Below, piece after piece: positions 48,364 through 56,741 of a stretch of 64,000 nt of DNA (position 1 is the first letter of the stretch; each line of letters opens with the position of its first letter). A model generated the notes under the pieces. The model had not been told where the DNA came from. It saw only the letters and a list, made by a program, of their open reading frames with translations, and did no database searches. Both the position numbers and the translations under genes were made by a program. Location of the stretch: contig NZ_CP054394.1 in NCBI RefSeq assembly GCF_022539405.1, positions 188,501-252,500 of the forward strand. The letters run 5' to 3'. The DNA comes from Natranaerofaba carboxydovora. Its GTDB lineage: Bacteria; Bacillota; Natranaerobiia; Natranaerobiales; Natranaerofabaceae.

Positions 48364-49509
48364 ATGTATGATTTTTTGATGCCACCAGTAAATTTGCTAG
48401 GACCAGGAACAGCAAAGGAAGCAGGTAAAAGGTGTAAACTTCTAGGTGCCAAAAAGGCACTGGTAGTAACTGATGACGGTATGGTGAAATCGGGGATTTT
48501 GGATGAGGTTAAAGGTTATATCGAAAAAGAAGGTGTAGAAACAGTAGTGTTTAAAGATGTTGAGCCGAACCCAAAGGATAAGGATGTAGAAGCCGGACTA
48601 AAAGTTTATCAAGACGAAAACTGTGATACTATTGTTACCTTAGGTGGAGGAAGTGCACATGACTGTGGTAAGGGTATTGGAATAGTAGCCACTCATCCGA
48701 AGAAAATAACTGAGTATGCAGGAATAGAAACCCTGGAAAACGCTTTGCCTCCAATTGTCTCCATTAACACCACAGCAGGTACGGCAAGTGAAGTAACAAG
48801 ACACTGTGTTATTACTAATACGGATACGGATGTGAAATTTGTAGTAGTTAGCTGGAGAAATCTACCTAGTGTATCTATAAATGATCCAGAACTTATGACT
48901 AGTAAGCCTCCGGCGCTAACCGCTGCTACTGGAATGGACGCCTTGACCCATGCACTGGAAACTTATGTTTCTTTGGGAGCTAATCCTGTGACTGATGCAC
49001 AAGCTATACAATCCATGAAACTAGTTTCAGATTGGTTAAGAACTGCAGTTTATGAAGGTAATAACATTGAAGCAAGAGAAAATATGGCTTACGCTTCCCT
49101 TCTTGCTGGCATGGCTTTTAATAATGGAGGACTTGGGTATGTGCATGCTATGGCTCACCAGTTAGGTGGTCTATTAGACATGCCTCATGGAGTAGCTAAT
49201 GCTGTACTCCTTCCTCATGTAGAAAGGTTTAACTTAAGTGCTAAGCCGGAGCGTTTTGCAGATATAGCCCAAATCTTTGGTGAAGATATCACTGGTCTAT
49301 CAACTAGAGCTGCAGCAGAGAAGGCAATAGAAGCTATTGAACAACTATCAAAAGACATTGGAATTCCTAGTGGCCTGGCGGAGTTGAATGTTGATAAAAA
49401 ACATTTTGACAAAATGGCTGAAGCTGCACTGCAGGATGGTAATGCTTTTACCAATCCAATACAGGGTACAAAAGAAGATGTTGTAAAAATATTTGAAAAT
49501 GCAATGTAA
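48364..49509 (+). CDS. Iron-containing alcohol dehydrogenase (second copy)
   Basis: A 381-residue group III alcohol dehydrogenase with GGGSAHDCGKGIG, INTTAGTASEVTRHCVITNTD, TGMDALTHALETYVS and YVHAMAHQLGGLLDMPHGVANAVLLPHV. The HDCGKGI variant and the MPPVNLLGPG start are close to the methanol-dehydrogenase-like and 1,3-propanediol-dehydrogenase subgroup. A 117-base A/T-rich gap separates it from the first alcohol dehydrogenase, with no terminator seen. AAGGAGG lies before the ATG. Together they may supply aldehyde for the AOR or remove it. Confidence 0.9.
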   Translation: MYDFLMPPVNLLGPGTAKEAGKRCKLLGAKKALVVTDDGMVKSGILDEVKGYIEKEGVETVVFKDVEPNPKDKDVEAGLKVYQDENCDTIVTLGGGSAHDCGKGIGIVATHPKKITEYAGIETLENALPPIVSINTTAGTASEVTRHCVITNTDTDVKFVVVSWRNLPSVSINDPELMTSKPPALTAATGMDALTHALETYVSLGANPVTDAQAIQSMKLVSDWLRTAVYEGNNIEARENMAYASLLAGMAFNNGGLGYVHAMAHQLGGLLDMPHGVANAVLLPHVERFNLSAKPERFADIAQIFGEDITGLSTRAAAEKAIEAIEQLSKDIGIPSGLAELNVDKKHFDKMAEAALQDGNAFTNPIQGTKEDVVKIFENAM

Positions 49510-49600
49510 AAAGGGCAATGTTATAATTAAATCAAATGAATGTCTACTTTTGTTAAGCTTGAATGTTAGCATGATTGACAATTAAAGGAGGTTGAGTATT

Positions 49601-51337
49601 TTGGTAAAAATTTTAAGAGTTAATTTGACAGACAAAAGCATTAAGGATGAAGCGTTGGGACAAAAATATGAAAAAATGGGGGGAAGAGGTTTAACTTCTA
49701 ACATAATAGCAGATGAAGTTGACCCTACATGTCATCCCCTTGGGCCAAATAACAAGCTTGTGTTTGCACCGGGTATTGTCACAGGTACTAAAGCTCCGTC
49801 ATCAGGAAGATTATCAGTAGGTGGGAAGTCTCCTTTGACTGGAGGGATTAAAGAATCAAATGCTGGAACGCCGTTTTCTCAAGCACTAGCCCGTTCTGGT
49901 TACAAAGCATTGATAATTGAAGGGCAAGCAGGTGACGATTCGTTATGCTATCTTGAAATAACTAAAGATGGAGTAGAACTGAAGGATGCAAGTGAATACA
50001 AGAGCAAATCAACTACAGAAACTGTAAATATGCTTCGAGAAAAGTACACCAACCATGATATCTCTTTAGTTGGATCAGCCGGAGAAGAAAAGATGGCATC
50101 TGCTGGTATCTGTTTCAATGACCCGGAGTACAGGGCAAGTCGTTATTCGGGTCGTGGAGGACTTGGTGCAGTAATGGGTTCTAAAGGATTAAAGGCCATT
50201 GTATTAGAGAGGCAGATAGGAAAGGTCGAAATAAAAGACGAAGATAGATTTAAAGTTGGGCAGAAAAAGCTTGTAGAAGCTTTGAGAAATCATGATGTTA
50301 CAAAACCCGGTGGCACACTAAATAGTTATGGTACTGCTTCACTTATCAATGTTCTTAATCAGGCAGGAGGCTTACCGGTAAGAAACTTCAGTGAAGGAAC
50401 CTTTGAAGGAGCGGAGAAGGTATCTGGTGAGGCAATAGCTGAAGAGATCAAAAAAAGAGGCGGAAAAGGTATGACAGGTCATTCCTGCCACCCTGGCTGT
50501 ATAATTCAGTGCTCAAATGTTTGGCCTAAAGAGGATGGCAGTGAACACACCTCTTGTATAGAATACGAATCAGACTGGTCTCTTGGACCAAACCTTGGAA
50601 TAGACAATCTTGATGATATTGCCGAAATGATTGATATTTGTAATAAAGTTGGAATAGATACAATAGAAGCAGGAGTTACCCTAGGGGTTGCTATGGAAGC
50701 AGGCCTTGCAGAGTTTGGTGACTCCAAAGCAGCTATCAACCTGCTAAAAGAAATTGAGCAAAACACCCCTGTAGGAAGAATACTTGGAAATGGAGCTCAC
50801 TTTACCGGACAGGCTTACGGAGTGACTAGAATTCCTACAGTTAAAAAACAGGGTATGCCAGCTTATGAGCCTAGAGCTGTTAAAGGTATCGGCATAACTT
50901 ATAGCACTACTACAATGGGAGCAGACCATACGGCAGGATATACTGTTGCCCCTGAGATCTTGAGTGTTGGCGGCGAAGTAGATCCATTATCACCTGAGGA
51001 TAAAGCAGAGTTATCGAGAGCTTTTCAGGCAACGACAGCATTTGTTGACAGCTCAGGGTATTGTACTTTTATTACTTTTGCTACTTCAGACGATGAGTCT
51101 GGGTTAGAAGGAATGATTGATACTGTAAACGGAGTATTGAACACAGATTATACTCCAGAAGAAGCTGTTAAAGAAGGAGAAAAAATATTAAGAGTTGAGA
51201 AGGAATTTAATGAAAAAGCAGGGTTAAATAAGTATGATGATCGCCCTCCCGAGTTTATGCGCTATGAAAAACTTCCTCCTCACAATCACACTTTTGATGT
51301 AACAGACGAAGAACTTGACAAAGTTTGGGACTTCTAA
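49601..51337 (+). CDS. Tungsten-type aldehyde:ferredoxin oxidoreductase
   Basis: A 578-residue member of the AOR family, which oxidises aldehydes to acids (or the reverse) with ferredoxin using a bis-pyranopterin tungsten centre. MGGRGLTSNIIADEV is the N-terminal signature. The 4Fe-4S ligands appear as C296, C300 and C304 (C-x3-C-x3-C) with C488; P. furiosus-type AORs have C-x2-C-x3-C, so this has one extra residue and belongs to a different subgroup. TTG 49601 has AAAGGAGGT 8 bases upstream (TTG 49592 overlaps it). MoaD-like and radical-SAM maturation genes follow, which supports the cofactor assignment. Confidence 0.9.
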   Translation: MVKILRVNLTDKSIKDEALGQKYEKMGGRGLTSNIIADEVDPTCHPLGPNNKLVFAPGIVTGTKAPSSGRLSVGGKSPLTGGIKESNAGTPFSQALARSGYKALIIEGQAGDDSLCYLEITKDGVELKDASEYKSKSTTETVNMLREKYTNHDISLVGSAGEEKMASAGICFNDPEYRASRYSGRGGLGAVMGSKGLKAIVLERQIGKVEIKDEDRFKVGQKKLVEALRNHDVTKPGGTLNSYGTASLINVLNQAGGLPVRNFSEGTFEGAEKVSGEAIAEEIKKRGGKGMTGHSCHPGCIIQCSNVWPKEDGSEHTSCIEYESDWSLGPNLGIDNLDDIAEMIDICNKVGIDTIEAGVTLGVAMEAGLAEFGDSKAAINLLKEIEQNTPVGRILGNGAHFTGQAYGVTRIPTVKKQGMPAYEPRAVKGIGITYSTTTMGADHTAGYTVAPEILSVGGEVDPLSPEDKAELSRAFQATTAFVDSSGYCTFITFATSDDESGLEGMIDTVNGVLNTDYTPEEAVKEGEKILRVEKEFNEKAGLNKYDDRPPEFMRYEKLPPHNHTFDVTDEELDKVWDF

Positions 51338-51349
51338 ATGAGCTTTATA

Positions 51350-51380
51350 AAGGGGAACGCTTACGAGCTTCCCCTTTTTT
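51350..51380 (+). terminator. Rho-independent terminator after AOR
   Basis: AAAGGGGAA pairs with TTCCCCTTT and runs into six T residues. It separates the AOR gene from the membrane protein and cofactor genes. Confidence 0.75.
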
Positions 51381-51397
51381 GATCTAATATCAATTCT

Positions 51398-51436
51398 GGT
51401 GTAAAAAGTATATTCACATAAGTATAGTGTTTTTAA
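51398..51436 (-). repeat. Half copy of the cysK-leader repeat element
   Basis: These 39 bases match, in reverse orientation, the right half of the 84-base element at 59106-59189 with only two differences (37 of 39). The copy begins with the same GGTG(C/T)AAAAAGT end but has no opposite inverted end. Confidence 0.75.
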
Positions 51437-51477
51437 CTGATACAATATCTAATTATCTAAACTAAGGAGCGATTAAA

Positions 51478-52356
51478 ATGGAATCTATATTTGAGCTAAA
51501 CTCCGTTTTAGCAGCCTTTGCAGGCGGGGTTTTTGGGACATCTATTGGCGGGTTATCGGCTTTTTTGTTTTGTGGTTTCTTGATATTGGCAGGAGAACTG
51601 ATAGTAATAGCAGGTGGACCGGAAACTTTTACAACTCAAATTGGACTTGGTCCCCTCTTTGGGCCTCACGTTGCTTTTGCTGCAGCTACAGTTGCTGCTG
51701 CCTATGCAGGTAAAAAAGGATATCTTGATACAGGGGTTGATATATTAACACCTTTGATTAAATTTAAGGATTGGCGGATATTAGCCGTTGGAGGTATTTT
51801 TGGAATTATAGGATATTTATTAGGTGCTTTTTTTACAGGGTTAGATCTTCCAACGGATGTTCTTGCTTTGACCATTGTACTGCTTCAGATATCTGCCAGG
51901 CTAATATGGGGTAATACAGGTATTTTTGGCGAATTTGATACTTGTAAAAGTGACTGTGATAGTAGATGGAAGTGGGATGCTTCAGAAGAGGGCTGCTGGG
52001 TCCCTGCTCAAAGGACCATTGGTCTAACAATTATACTTGGTTTAGGTGTTGGGGTAGCTTCTGGATATATGGTACTTATGACTGATAGTGTTTTTATAGG
52101 ATTTGGTTTTGCAGGCTTTTTGTTAATTTTGTTACAAACAATAGGGGTTGGTCCAGTAACCCACCATATAGCTCTACCTGCGGCCCTTGCCACTGCAGCA
52201 ACTGGAAGTTTGATTGTTGGTGGTGTGTTTGGAATCATCGCTGCATTTGCTGCTGACTTGTTATCTAGGGCATTTACAGATTGGGCTGACACCTATATTG
52301 ATCCACCAGCATGTTCGATATTAGTAGTCAGTACTTTGGTTATATTAGTTCTTTGA
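51478..52356 (+). CDS. Unrecognised polytopic membrane protein beside the AOR genes
   Basis: A 292-residue, very hydrophobic protein with about eight predicted membrane segments and Gly/Ala-rich repeats (FAGGVFGTSIGGLSAFLF; VGGVFGIIAAFAADLLSRAF). A hydrophilic loop near residues 150-175 carries three cysteines (DTCKSDCDSRWKWDASEEGCW). I do not recognise the family. It begins with ATG after AAGGAG and is followed by the MoaD-like and maturase genes, so it could be a transporter or membrane partner for the tungsten enzyme. That is only context-based. Confidence 0.7.
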   Translation: MESIFELNSVLAAFAGGVFGTSIGGLSAFLFCGFLILAGELIVIAGGPETFTTQIGLGPLFGPHVAFAAATVAAAYAGKKGYLDTGVDILTPLIKFKDWRILAVGGIFGIIGYLLGAFFTGLDLPTDVLALTIVLLQISARLIWGNTGIFGEFDTCKSDCDSRWKWDASEEGCWVPAQRTIGLTIILGLGVGVASGYMVLMTDSVFIGFGFAGFLLILLQTIGVGPVTHHIALPAALATAATGSLIVGGVFGIIAAFAADLLSRAFTDWADTYIDPPACSILVVSTLVILVL

Positions 52357-52407
52357 TTACAGAACATAAGGGTTATTGGCGACTATTGGTAAAGGGGTGA
52401 TTGGAAG

Positions 52408-52656
52408 ATGATTTCTGTTGAGGTTAAACTTTTTGGGAACTTTCGTAGCTATCATCCAGAAGGTGAAGATAAGTCAAAAAGCTTTATATGTAACCTACCA
52501 AAAGATAATAACACAGTAGATAATTTAATCTCTACTTTAAATATACCAAGAGAAGAAGTTAAAATTGTTTTTGTTAATAATGTTAAAGTTAAACTTGAAG
52601 ATAAATTACAGGACGGAGATGAAGTGGGGATTTTTCCTCCTATTGCCGGGGGGTAG
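52408..52656 (+). CDS. MoaD/ThiS-family sulfur carrier
   Basis: An 82-residue ubiquitin-like protein (VEVKLFGNFRSY at the N-terminus, DKLQDGDEVGIFPPIAGG at the end). The terminal Gly-Gly is the thiocarboxylate site, with the PPIAGG form typical of MoaD. It would give sulfur for the pyranopterin dithiolene of the AOR cofactor; many AOR operons carry such a copy. The only E1-like activating enzyme in the window is at 60266, so cross-activation is possible. AAGGGGTG precedes the ATG. Confidence 0.88.
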   Translation: MISVEVKLFGNFRSYHPEGEDKSKSFICNLPKDNNTVDNLISTLNIPREEVKIVFVNNVKVKLEDKLQDGDEVGIFPPIAGG

Positions 52657-52724
52657 AAATTTGCAAAATATTCTAGATTAGTCGGTATGACATTTATTAT
52701 AGCTATCTGAAAGGAGAAGTACAA

Positions 52725-53876
52725 ATGCTTCCTAAACCTGAGTCATATAAGTTAGATGAAGGACAATTTTTCGAAAAGACAGAAGAGGGCTGGTTTTTGC
52801 ACAGCCCTTCTCTTAACATAAAAAAAGTTTATATTGAGCCAACAAATAGATGTAATATTGAATGTATAACATGCGTAAGAAACAGCTGGCCCGGTATACT
52901 TGGTGATATGGATATGAAACTTTTTGGTAATATACTATCACAGTTGGAACAATTACCCTCAGTGAATGAAGTTATTTTGGGAGGTTTTGGAGAGCCTTTA
53001 CTTCACCCTAATATATTAGAGATGATAGAAGGTCTTAAAAATCTTGGTCTAAAAGTAAAAATTACTACCAACGCAATGCTTATTGAAGAAGATCTGGCAA
53101 AAGATTTGGTGTCTTTGAGGGTGGATGATTTGATGGTATCAAGCGATGCAATAAGTGAAGAAAAATTTTCAGAGATAAGAAAAAGAGGTGATCTAAAGAA
53201 TATAAAAAATAATATTAAAAGATTAAATGAGATAAAAAAGCAGGAAAAAACGATCTTACCTCGTATTGGAATTGAATTTGTGATGATGAAGAAAAATCAA
53301 AATGAAATCAAAGAACTACCTTCATTTGCTAAGGAGCTAGATGCTTTTTCTGTGCTTGTGACAAATCTGCTTCCTCATACTGAAGATATGGCAAAGGAAA
53401 TCTTATATGATAGTCCTTTAGCTCCACAGGAAAAACCAGCCCAGGCTCCTATGATATGGCCAAGTCCCTTGAAAAGTTTTGGTACTATGGGCACTGTTGA
53501 CTTTCCTAGGATGAAATGGGGAGCGTATCGGCGCTGTAGATTTGTGGAGAGAAAAGCTACTGTAATTGGGTGGGATGGTAGAGTAGCGCCCTGTTACTCC
53601 CTTCTTCATAGTAATAGGTATTTAATTTTTGGAAGAGAAAAGAATGTAACAGCTCATTCTTTTGGAAATCTGAATGAAGATAATTTAAAAAATTTGTGGT
53701 GCTCAGAAGAATATACAAAATTTCGTAACAGAGTAAGATTATTTATGTTTCCTTCATGTGTAGATTGTAACCTTGGCGAAACTTGCGACTATCCAAAAGA
53801 TAATGAAGACTGTTGGGGTAACTCTCCTTCCTGTGCTGACTGTCTCTGGGCTCAGGATATTATAAGATGTCCTTAG
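52725..53876 (+). CDS. Radical-SAM/SPASM maturase for the tungsten oxidoreductase
   Basis: A 383-residue radical SAM enzyme. The SAM 4Fe-4S motif is C-x3-C-x2-C (C43, C47, C50, in CNIECITC), followed by GGFGEPLLHP and ITTNAM. The C-terminal region has many cysteines (RRCRFVERKATVIGWDGRVAPCYSLL; SCVDCNLGETCDYP; CWGNSPSCADCLW), a SPASM-type auxiliary cluster domain. The gene order AOR, MoaD, this maturase matches the known tungsten-cofactor oxidoreductase maturase association. Its exact chemical step is unknown. Confidence 0.87.
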   Translation: MLPKPESYKLDEGQFFEKTEEGWFLHSPSLNIKKVYIEPTNRCNIECITCVRNSWPGILGDMDMKLFGNILSQLEQLPSVNEVILGGFGEPLLHPNILEMIEGLKNLGLKVKITTNAMLIEEDLAKDLVSLRVDDLMVSSDAISEEKFSEIRKRGDLKNIKNNIKRLNEIKKQEKTILPRIGIEFVMMKKNQNEIKELPSFAKELDAFSVLVTNLLPHTEDMAKEILYDSPLAPQEKPAQAPMIWPSPLKSFGTMGTVDFPRMKWGAYRRCRFVERKATVIGWDGRVAPCYSLLHSNRYLIFGREKNVTAHSFGNLNEDNLKNLWCSEEYTKFRNRVRLFMFPSCVDCNLGETCDYPKDNEDCWGNSPSCADCLWAQDIIRCP

Positions 53877-53971
53877 TTTTTATTTAATGACCATAATTTT
53901 TTTGAGCATTATTTTAAGAATTTCAAAAAAATGAAGGATATTTATAATTAGCGTAGAATCAGTATATTAGC

Positions 53972-53989
53972 TGAATGAATGATCATTCA
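53972..53989 (+). promoter_or_regulatory. FadR/TetR-type operator before the acyl-CoA dehydrogenase
   Basis: TGAATGA-ATGA-TCATTCA has perfectly complementary 7-base arms and matches the operator form (TGAATGA-N4-TCATTCA) known for acyl-CoA-responsive TetR regulators such as Bacillus FadR. TATATT just upstream (53963-53968) may be the -10, so binding would block transcription. No TetR gene is in the window. Confidence 0.7.
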
Positions 53990-54042
53990 CAAAAATACAA
54001 AAGAGTTTTTTTAGAATGCCGTTTTATTGGAGGTGTTGGTGG

Positions 54043-55740
54043 TTGTTATTATTTAATCCTCGTGAGTTCAAGGGTGATAATCTTGATGAAACATCCAAGG
54101 AAATTATGAAAAAGACGATTGATTTCTTTGAAAACAAGGGGAAGAAAAGGTTAAAAGAAGATGACAGAAATAGGGTTTGGTATGATGATTTGTTGGAAGT
54201 CATAAAGGAAAATGAAGCCTTTTATACTTTTTTGACTCCACCGGAGTATGGAGAAGGGGAATGTCGCTTTGATATCTGGAGGAATTGTCACTACAACGAA
54301 ATTTTATCATTTTATGGACTTCATTATTGGTATACCTGGCAGGTTAGTATACTAGGGCTTGGTCCCATCTGGATGAGTGATAATGACCAGGCCAAGAAAA
54401 AAGCAGCCGAACTGTTAAAAGAAGGGCATGTTTTTGCTTTTGGATTATCAGAAAGAGAGCACGGAGCAGACATATATTCTACCTCGATGAGTCTTACGCC
54501 TAATTCTGATGGAACCTATCTTGCCAATGGAGAAAAGTATTATATTGGTAACGGCAATGTAGCCGAGATGGTTTCAACTTTTGGTAAGATGTCTGACACC
54601 GGAGATTACGTGTTTTTTACAGCAAATTATAAAGATCATAGATATGAGCTAAAAGACAGTGTCGTTAATGCACAGTCATATGTAGCTGATTTTGCCCTAA
54701 AAGATTATGAGGTCAAAGAAGAAGATATCCTATCAAAAGGCCAAAAAGCCTGGGATGATGCTCTAAATACAGTAAATGTAGGTAAATATAATCTTGGTTG
54801 GGCATCAATTGGGATATGTACTCATGCTCTGTATGAAGCTATTAATCATGCAGCTAATCGAAATTTATATGGAATATATGTAACTGACTTTCCCCACGTT
54901 AAACAGATGATGACTGATGCTTATGTGAGACTTGTTGCTATGAAGCTATTTGCACTAAGAACAGCTGACTATATGCGCAGTGCCTCTAGTGATGATAGAA
55001 GATACTTGCTATATAACCCTACCGTTAAGATGAAAGTTACAACCCAGGGTGAAGAAGTTATTGATCTGTTATGGGATGTTATTGCAGCCAAAGGCTTTGA
55101 AAAAGATACCTACTTTGAGATGGCGGCAAGAGATATAAGGGCGCTGCCTAAGCTAGAAGGTACTGTCCATGTCAACCTTGCTTTGATAATAAAATTCATG
55201 AGAAACTATTTCTTTAACCCAAAAGAATATCCAGAAGTTTCAACTCAAATGCAAAAAGAAAATGATGACTTTATGTTTGATCAGGGGCCAGCAAAAGGCC
55301 TTGGAAAGGTTCAGTTCCACGACTATAAAAAAGTATATGATAAATGGGACCTGCCAAACGTTAATGAGTTCAAAGAACAAATCTCTATCTATAAAGAGTT
55401 TTTGGCTAATGCATCTCCAGACGAAAAACAGCAAAAAGATACTGACTTTTTACTTGAACTAGGAGAGCTCTTTACCCTTGTAGTATACGGCCAGCTTATT
55501 TTAGAGAATGCCGAGATTTATAAGATTGAAAATGAACTAGTTGATCAAATTTTTGATTTTATGGTTAGGGATTTTTCTAAATTTGCCCTTAACCTTTATA
55601 ACAAGCCTTCAACTAGTGACAAACAGATGGATTATTTGATGAAGATAATTAGAAAGCCTATTTTTGATAAAAATAGATTTAATAGAATATGGAAAGATTA
55701 CGTGTTATCTTTAAATGGTGCTTATGAGATGAATCCTTAA
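54043..55740 (+). CDS. Acyl-CoA dehydrogenase family protein
   Basis: About 565 residues, longer than the classical 380-residue enzyme because of extended N- and C-terminal parts. FAD-binding segments FAFGLSEREHGADIYSTS, YLANGEKYYIGNG and VSTFGKM are typical; the helical domain (LGWASIGICTHALYEAINHA) follows. The position of the catalytic Glu is unclear from sequence alone. TTG 54043 has GGAGG 9 bases upstream; ATG 54016 precedes that site. It stands alone between a FadR-like operator and a terminator, suggesting induction by acyl-CoA. The substrate chain is not known. Confidence 0.83.
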   Translation: MLLFNPREFKGDNLDETSKEIMKKTIDFFENKGKKRLKEDDRNRVWYDDLLEVIKENEAFYTFLTPPEYGEGECRFDIWRNCHYNEILSFYGLHYWYTWQVSILGLGPIWMSDNDQAKKKAAELLKEGHVFAFGLSEREHGADIYSTSMSLTPNSDGTYLANGEKYYIGNGNVAEMVSTFGKMSDTGDYVFFTANYKDHRYELKDSVVNAQSYVADFALKDYEVKEEDILSKGQKAWDDALNTVNVGKYNLGWASIGICTHALYEAINHAANRNLYGIYVTDFPHVKQMMTDAYVRLVAMKLFALRTADYMRSASSDDRRYLLYNPTVKMKVTTQGEEVIDLLWDVIAAKGFEKDTYFEMAARDIRALPKLEGTVHVNLALIIKFMRNYFFNPKEYPEVSTQMQKENDDFMFDQGPAKGLGKVQFHDYKKVYDKWDLPNVNEFKEQISIYKEFLANASPDEKQQKDTDFLLELGELFTLVVYGQLILENAEIYKIENELVDQIFDFMVRDFSKFALNLYNKPSTSDKQMDYLMKIIRKPIFDKNRFNRIWKDYVLSLNGAYEMNP

Positions 55741-55769
55741 ATTGGTTTTTCCATAATAAACTCCTCCCA

Positions 55770-55808
55770 AAAAAAGAACTTTCCTTGATCTAAGGAAAGT
55801 TCTTTTTT
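55770..55808. terminator. Bidirectional terminator between convergent genes
   Basis: AAAAAAGAACTTTCCTT pairs perfectly with AAGGAAAGTTCTTTTTT around GATCT. A and T runs at both ends let it serve both the acyl-CoA dehydrogenase and the minus-strand liaF-like gene. Confidence 0.9.
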
Positions 55809-55816
55809 ATTGGGTC

Positions 55817-56542
55817 TTATTTTTTAATTTTAACCTCGACTCCACCCATAAAAGTTCTAGCCTGAATTATAATTTTTTTGGGGGTTTCTCCGGGCCTAAG
55901 AGTAGAAGGGTCGGCCTTCTTTAAAGCGCTGGTGGTGCCAAAAATACCTCCAGTATCCTGGTCTAACAGTTCTGCCCCTCCAAGTATGCATGTTCCTCTA
56001 CATTCTACATCCACATTGTCAGGCAGTCTGACATCAATGCCTCCCATTATTGCAGTGAAGTCAAGCACTGTTTTGTCTTCTTTAATATCGGCTAACCTCA
56101 TATCAAGATCCACTCCGCCCATGAAAGCCAAATATGATCCAGAGTTAAGTTCCCATGGGTTTTTGGTGTGATCAATTCCTCCAAGGACTGCAAAATGAGA
56201 ACTACCAGTGGAGTTTTTGCCGCTGAAAAAAGTTAAGCCAAAAATTATAATAACCGTAGGCCAAAACATTCTCCAAAACATTGTTAGATCTACATCTATA
56301 AAACCAGTGTTATTTGTTATGAGAATTGCTCCTACTATGGTCATTACGGCTCCGATAAGAATTTGAATTAAAGTCTCTCTTTTATAAAGATGTTTTAAAC
56401 CAAAATAAACTAATATAACAGGCCAAAAAGAAATCATATCACCTATTGTATATTCTATTACTTCTAAATTACCAAGAAGTAGTACTATGCCTGCAGCTAT
56501 GATTAACAGCCCAACAAGGTTTTTGGTTTGGAAAATTGCCAT
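55817..56542 (-). CDS. LiaF-like membrane protein with C-terminal adhesin-like beta domain
   Basis: About 241 residues, the only minus-strand gene. Four N-terminal membrane segments (residues about 8-110, with LVGLLIIAAGIVLLLGNLEVI and WPVILVYFGL) precede a beta-rich domain of repeated MGGVD-type units (AVLGGIDH, FMGGVDLDMRLA, IMGGIDVRLP, ILGGAELL, FMGGVEVKIKK). This is the LiaF/VraT fold, which inhibits envelope-stress histidine kinases in Firmicutes. No LiaRS pair is adjacent. ATG 56542 has GGAGGAG 7 bases upstream; TTG 56557 overlaps that site. Confidence 0.82.
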   Translation of the reverse strand: MAIFQTKNLVGLLIIAAGIVLLLGNLEVIEYTIGDMISFWPVILVYFGLKHLYKRETLIQILIGAVMTIVGAILITNNTGFIDVDLTMFWRMFWPTVIIIFGLTFFSGKNSTGSSHFAVLGGIDHTKNPWELNSGSYLAFMGGVDLDMRLADIKEDKTVLDFTAIMGGIDVRLPDNVDVECRGTCILGGAELLDQDTGGIFGTTSALKKADPSTLRPGETPKKIIIQARTFMGGVEVKIKK

Positions 56543-56578
56543 TTTTTTCTCCTCCAATAAGTTTATTATCTTATTTAA

Positions 56579-56584
56579 ATTATA
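56579..56584 (-). promoter_or_regulatory. -10 box for the liaF-like gene
   Basis: On the minus strand ATGG-TATAAT gives a TATAAT -10 with an extended TG element, about 37 bases before the start codon. The -35 is weak. Confidence 0.4.
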
Positions 56585-56677
56585 CCATATTTTGAGAGTG
56601 GCTATAAAAATTTTTTTTTAAAATAATTTTTAAAATAAGCAGGAAATTATAATTTCATGTATAATTAGTATGCTAAG

Positions 56678-56705
56678 GTAACACAAAAATCAAAAATCGT
56701 AACAC
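56678..56705 (+). promoter_or_regulatory. GTAACAC direct repeats before nikM
   Basis: GTAACAC occurs at 56678-56684 and again at 56699-56705, exactly 21 bases apart (two helical turns), just downstream of TATAAT at 56660-56665. This could be a binding site for a metal-responsive repressor. It does not resemble the known NikR palindrome, and no cobalamin riboswitch is visible. Confidence 0.4.
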
Positions 56706-56741
56706 GAAATTAAATCAAGATGGATGGAAGGGGGGATATAA

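Noticed and set aside
52408..52656. MoaD-like protein as the cysteine-operon sulfur carrier
   Set aside because: It sits with the AOR and its maturase and has the molybdopterin-type end, so service to the tungsten cofactor is more likely; dual use is not excluded.
55262..55462. Short plus-strand frame inside the acyl-CoA dehydrogenase gene
   Set aside because: It is in a different frame within a clearly conserved coding region.
56558..56741. Cobalamin riboswitch before the CbiM/NikM gene
   Set aside because: No B12-box-like sequence; the leader is only about 75 bases after the likely -10.
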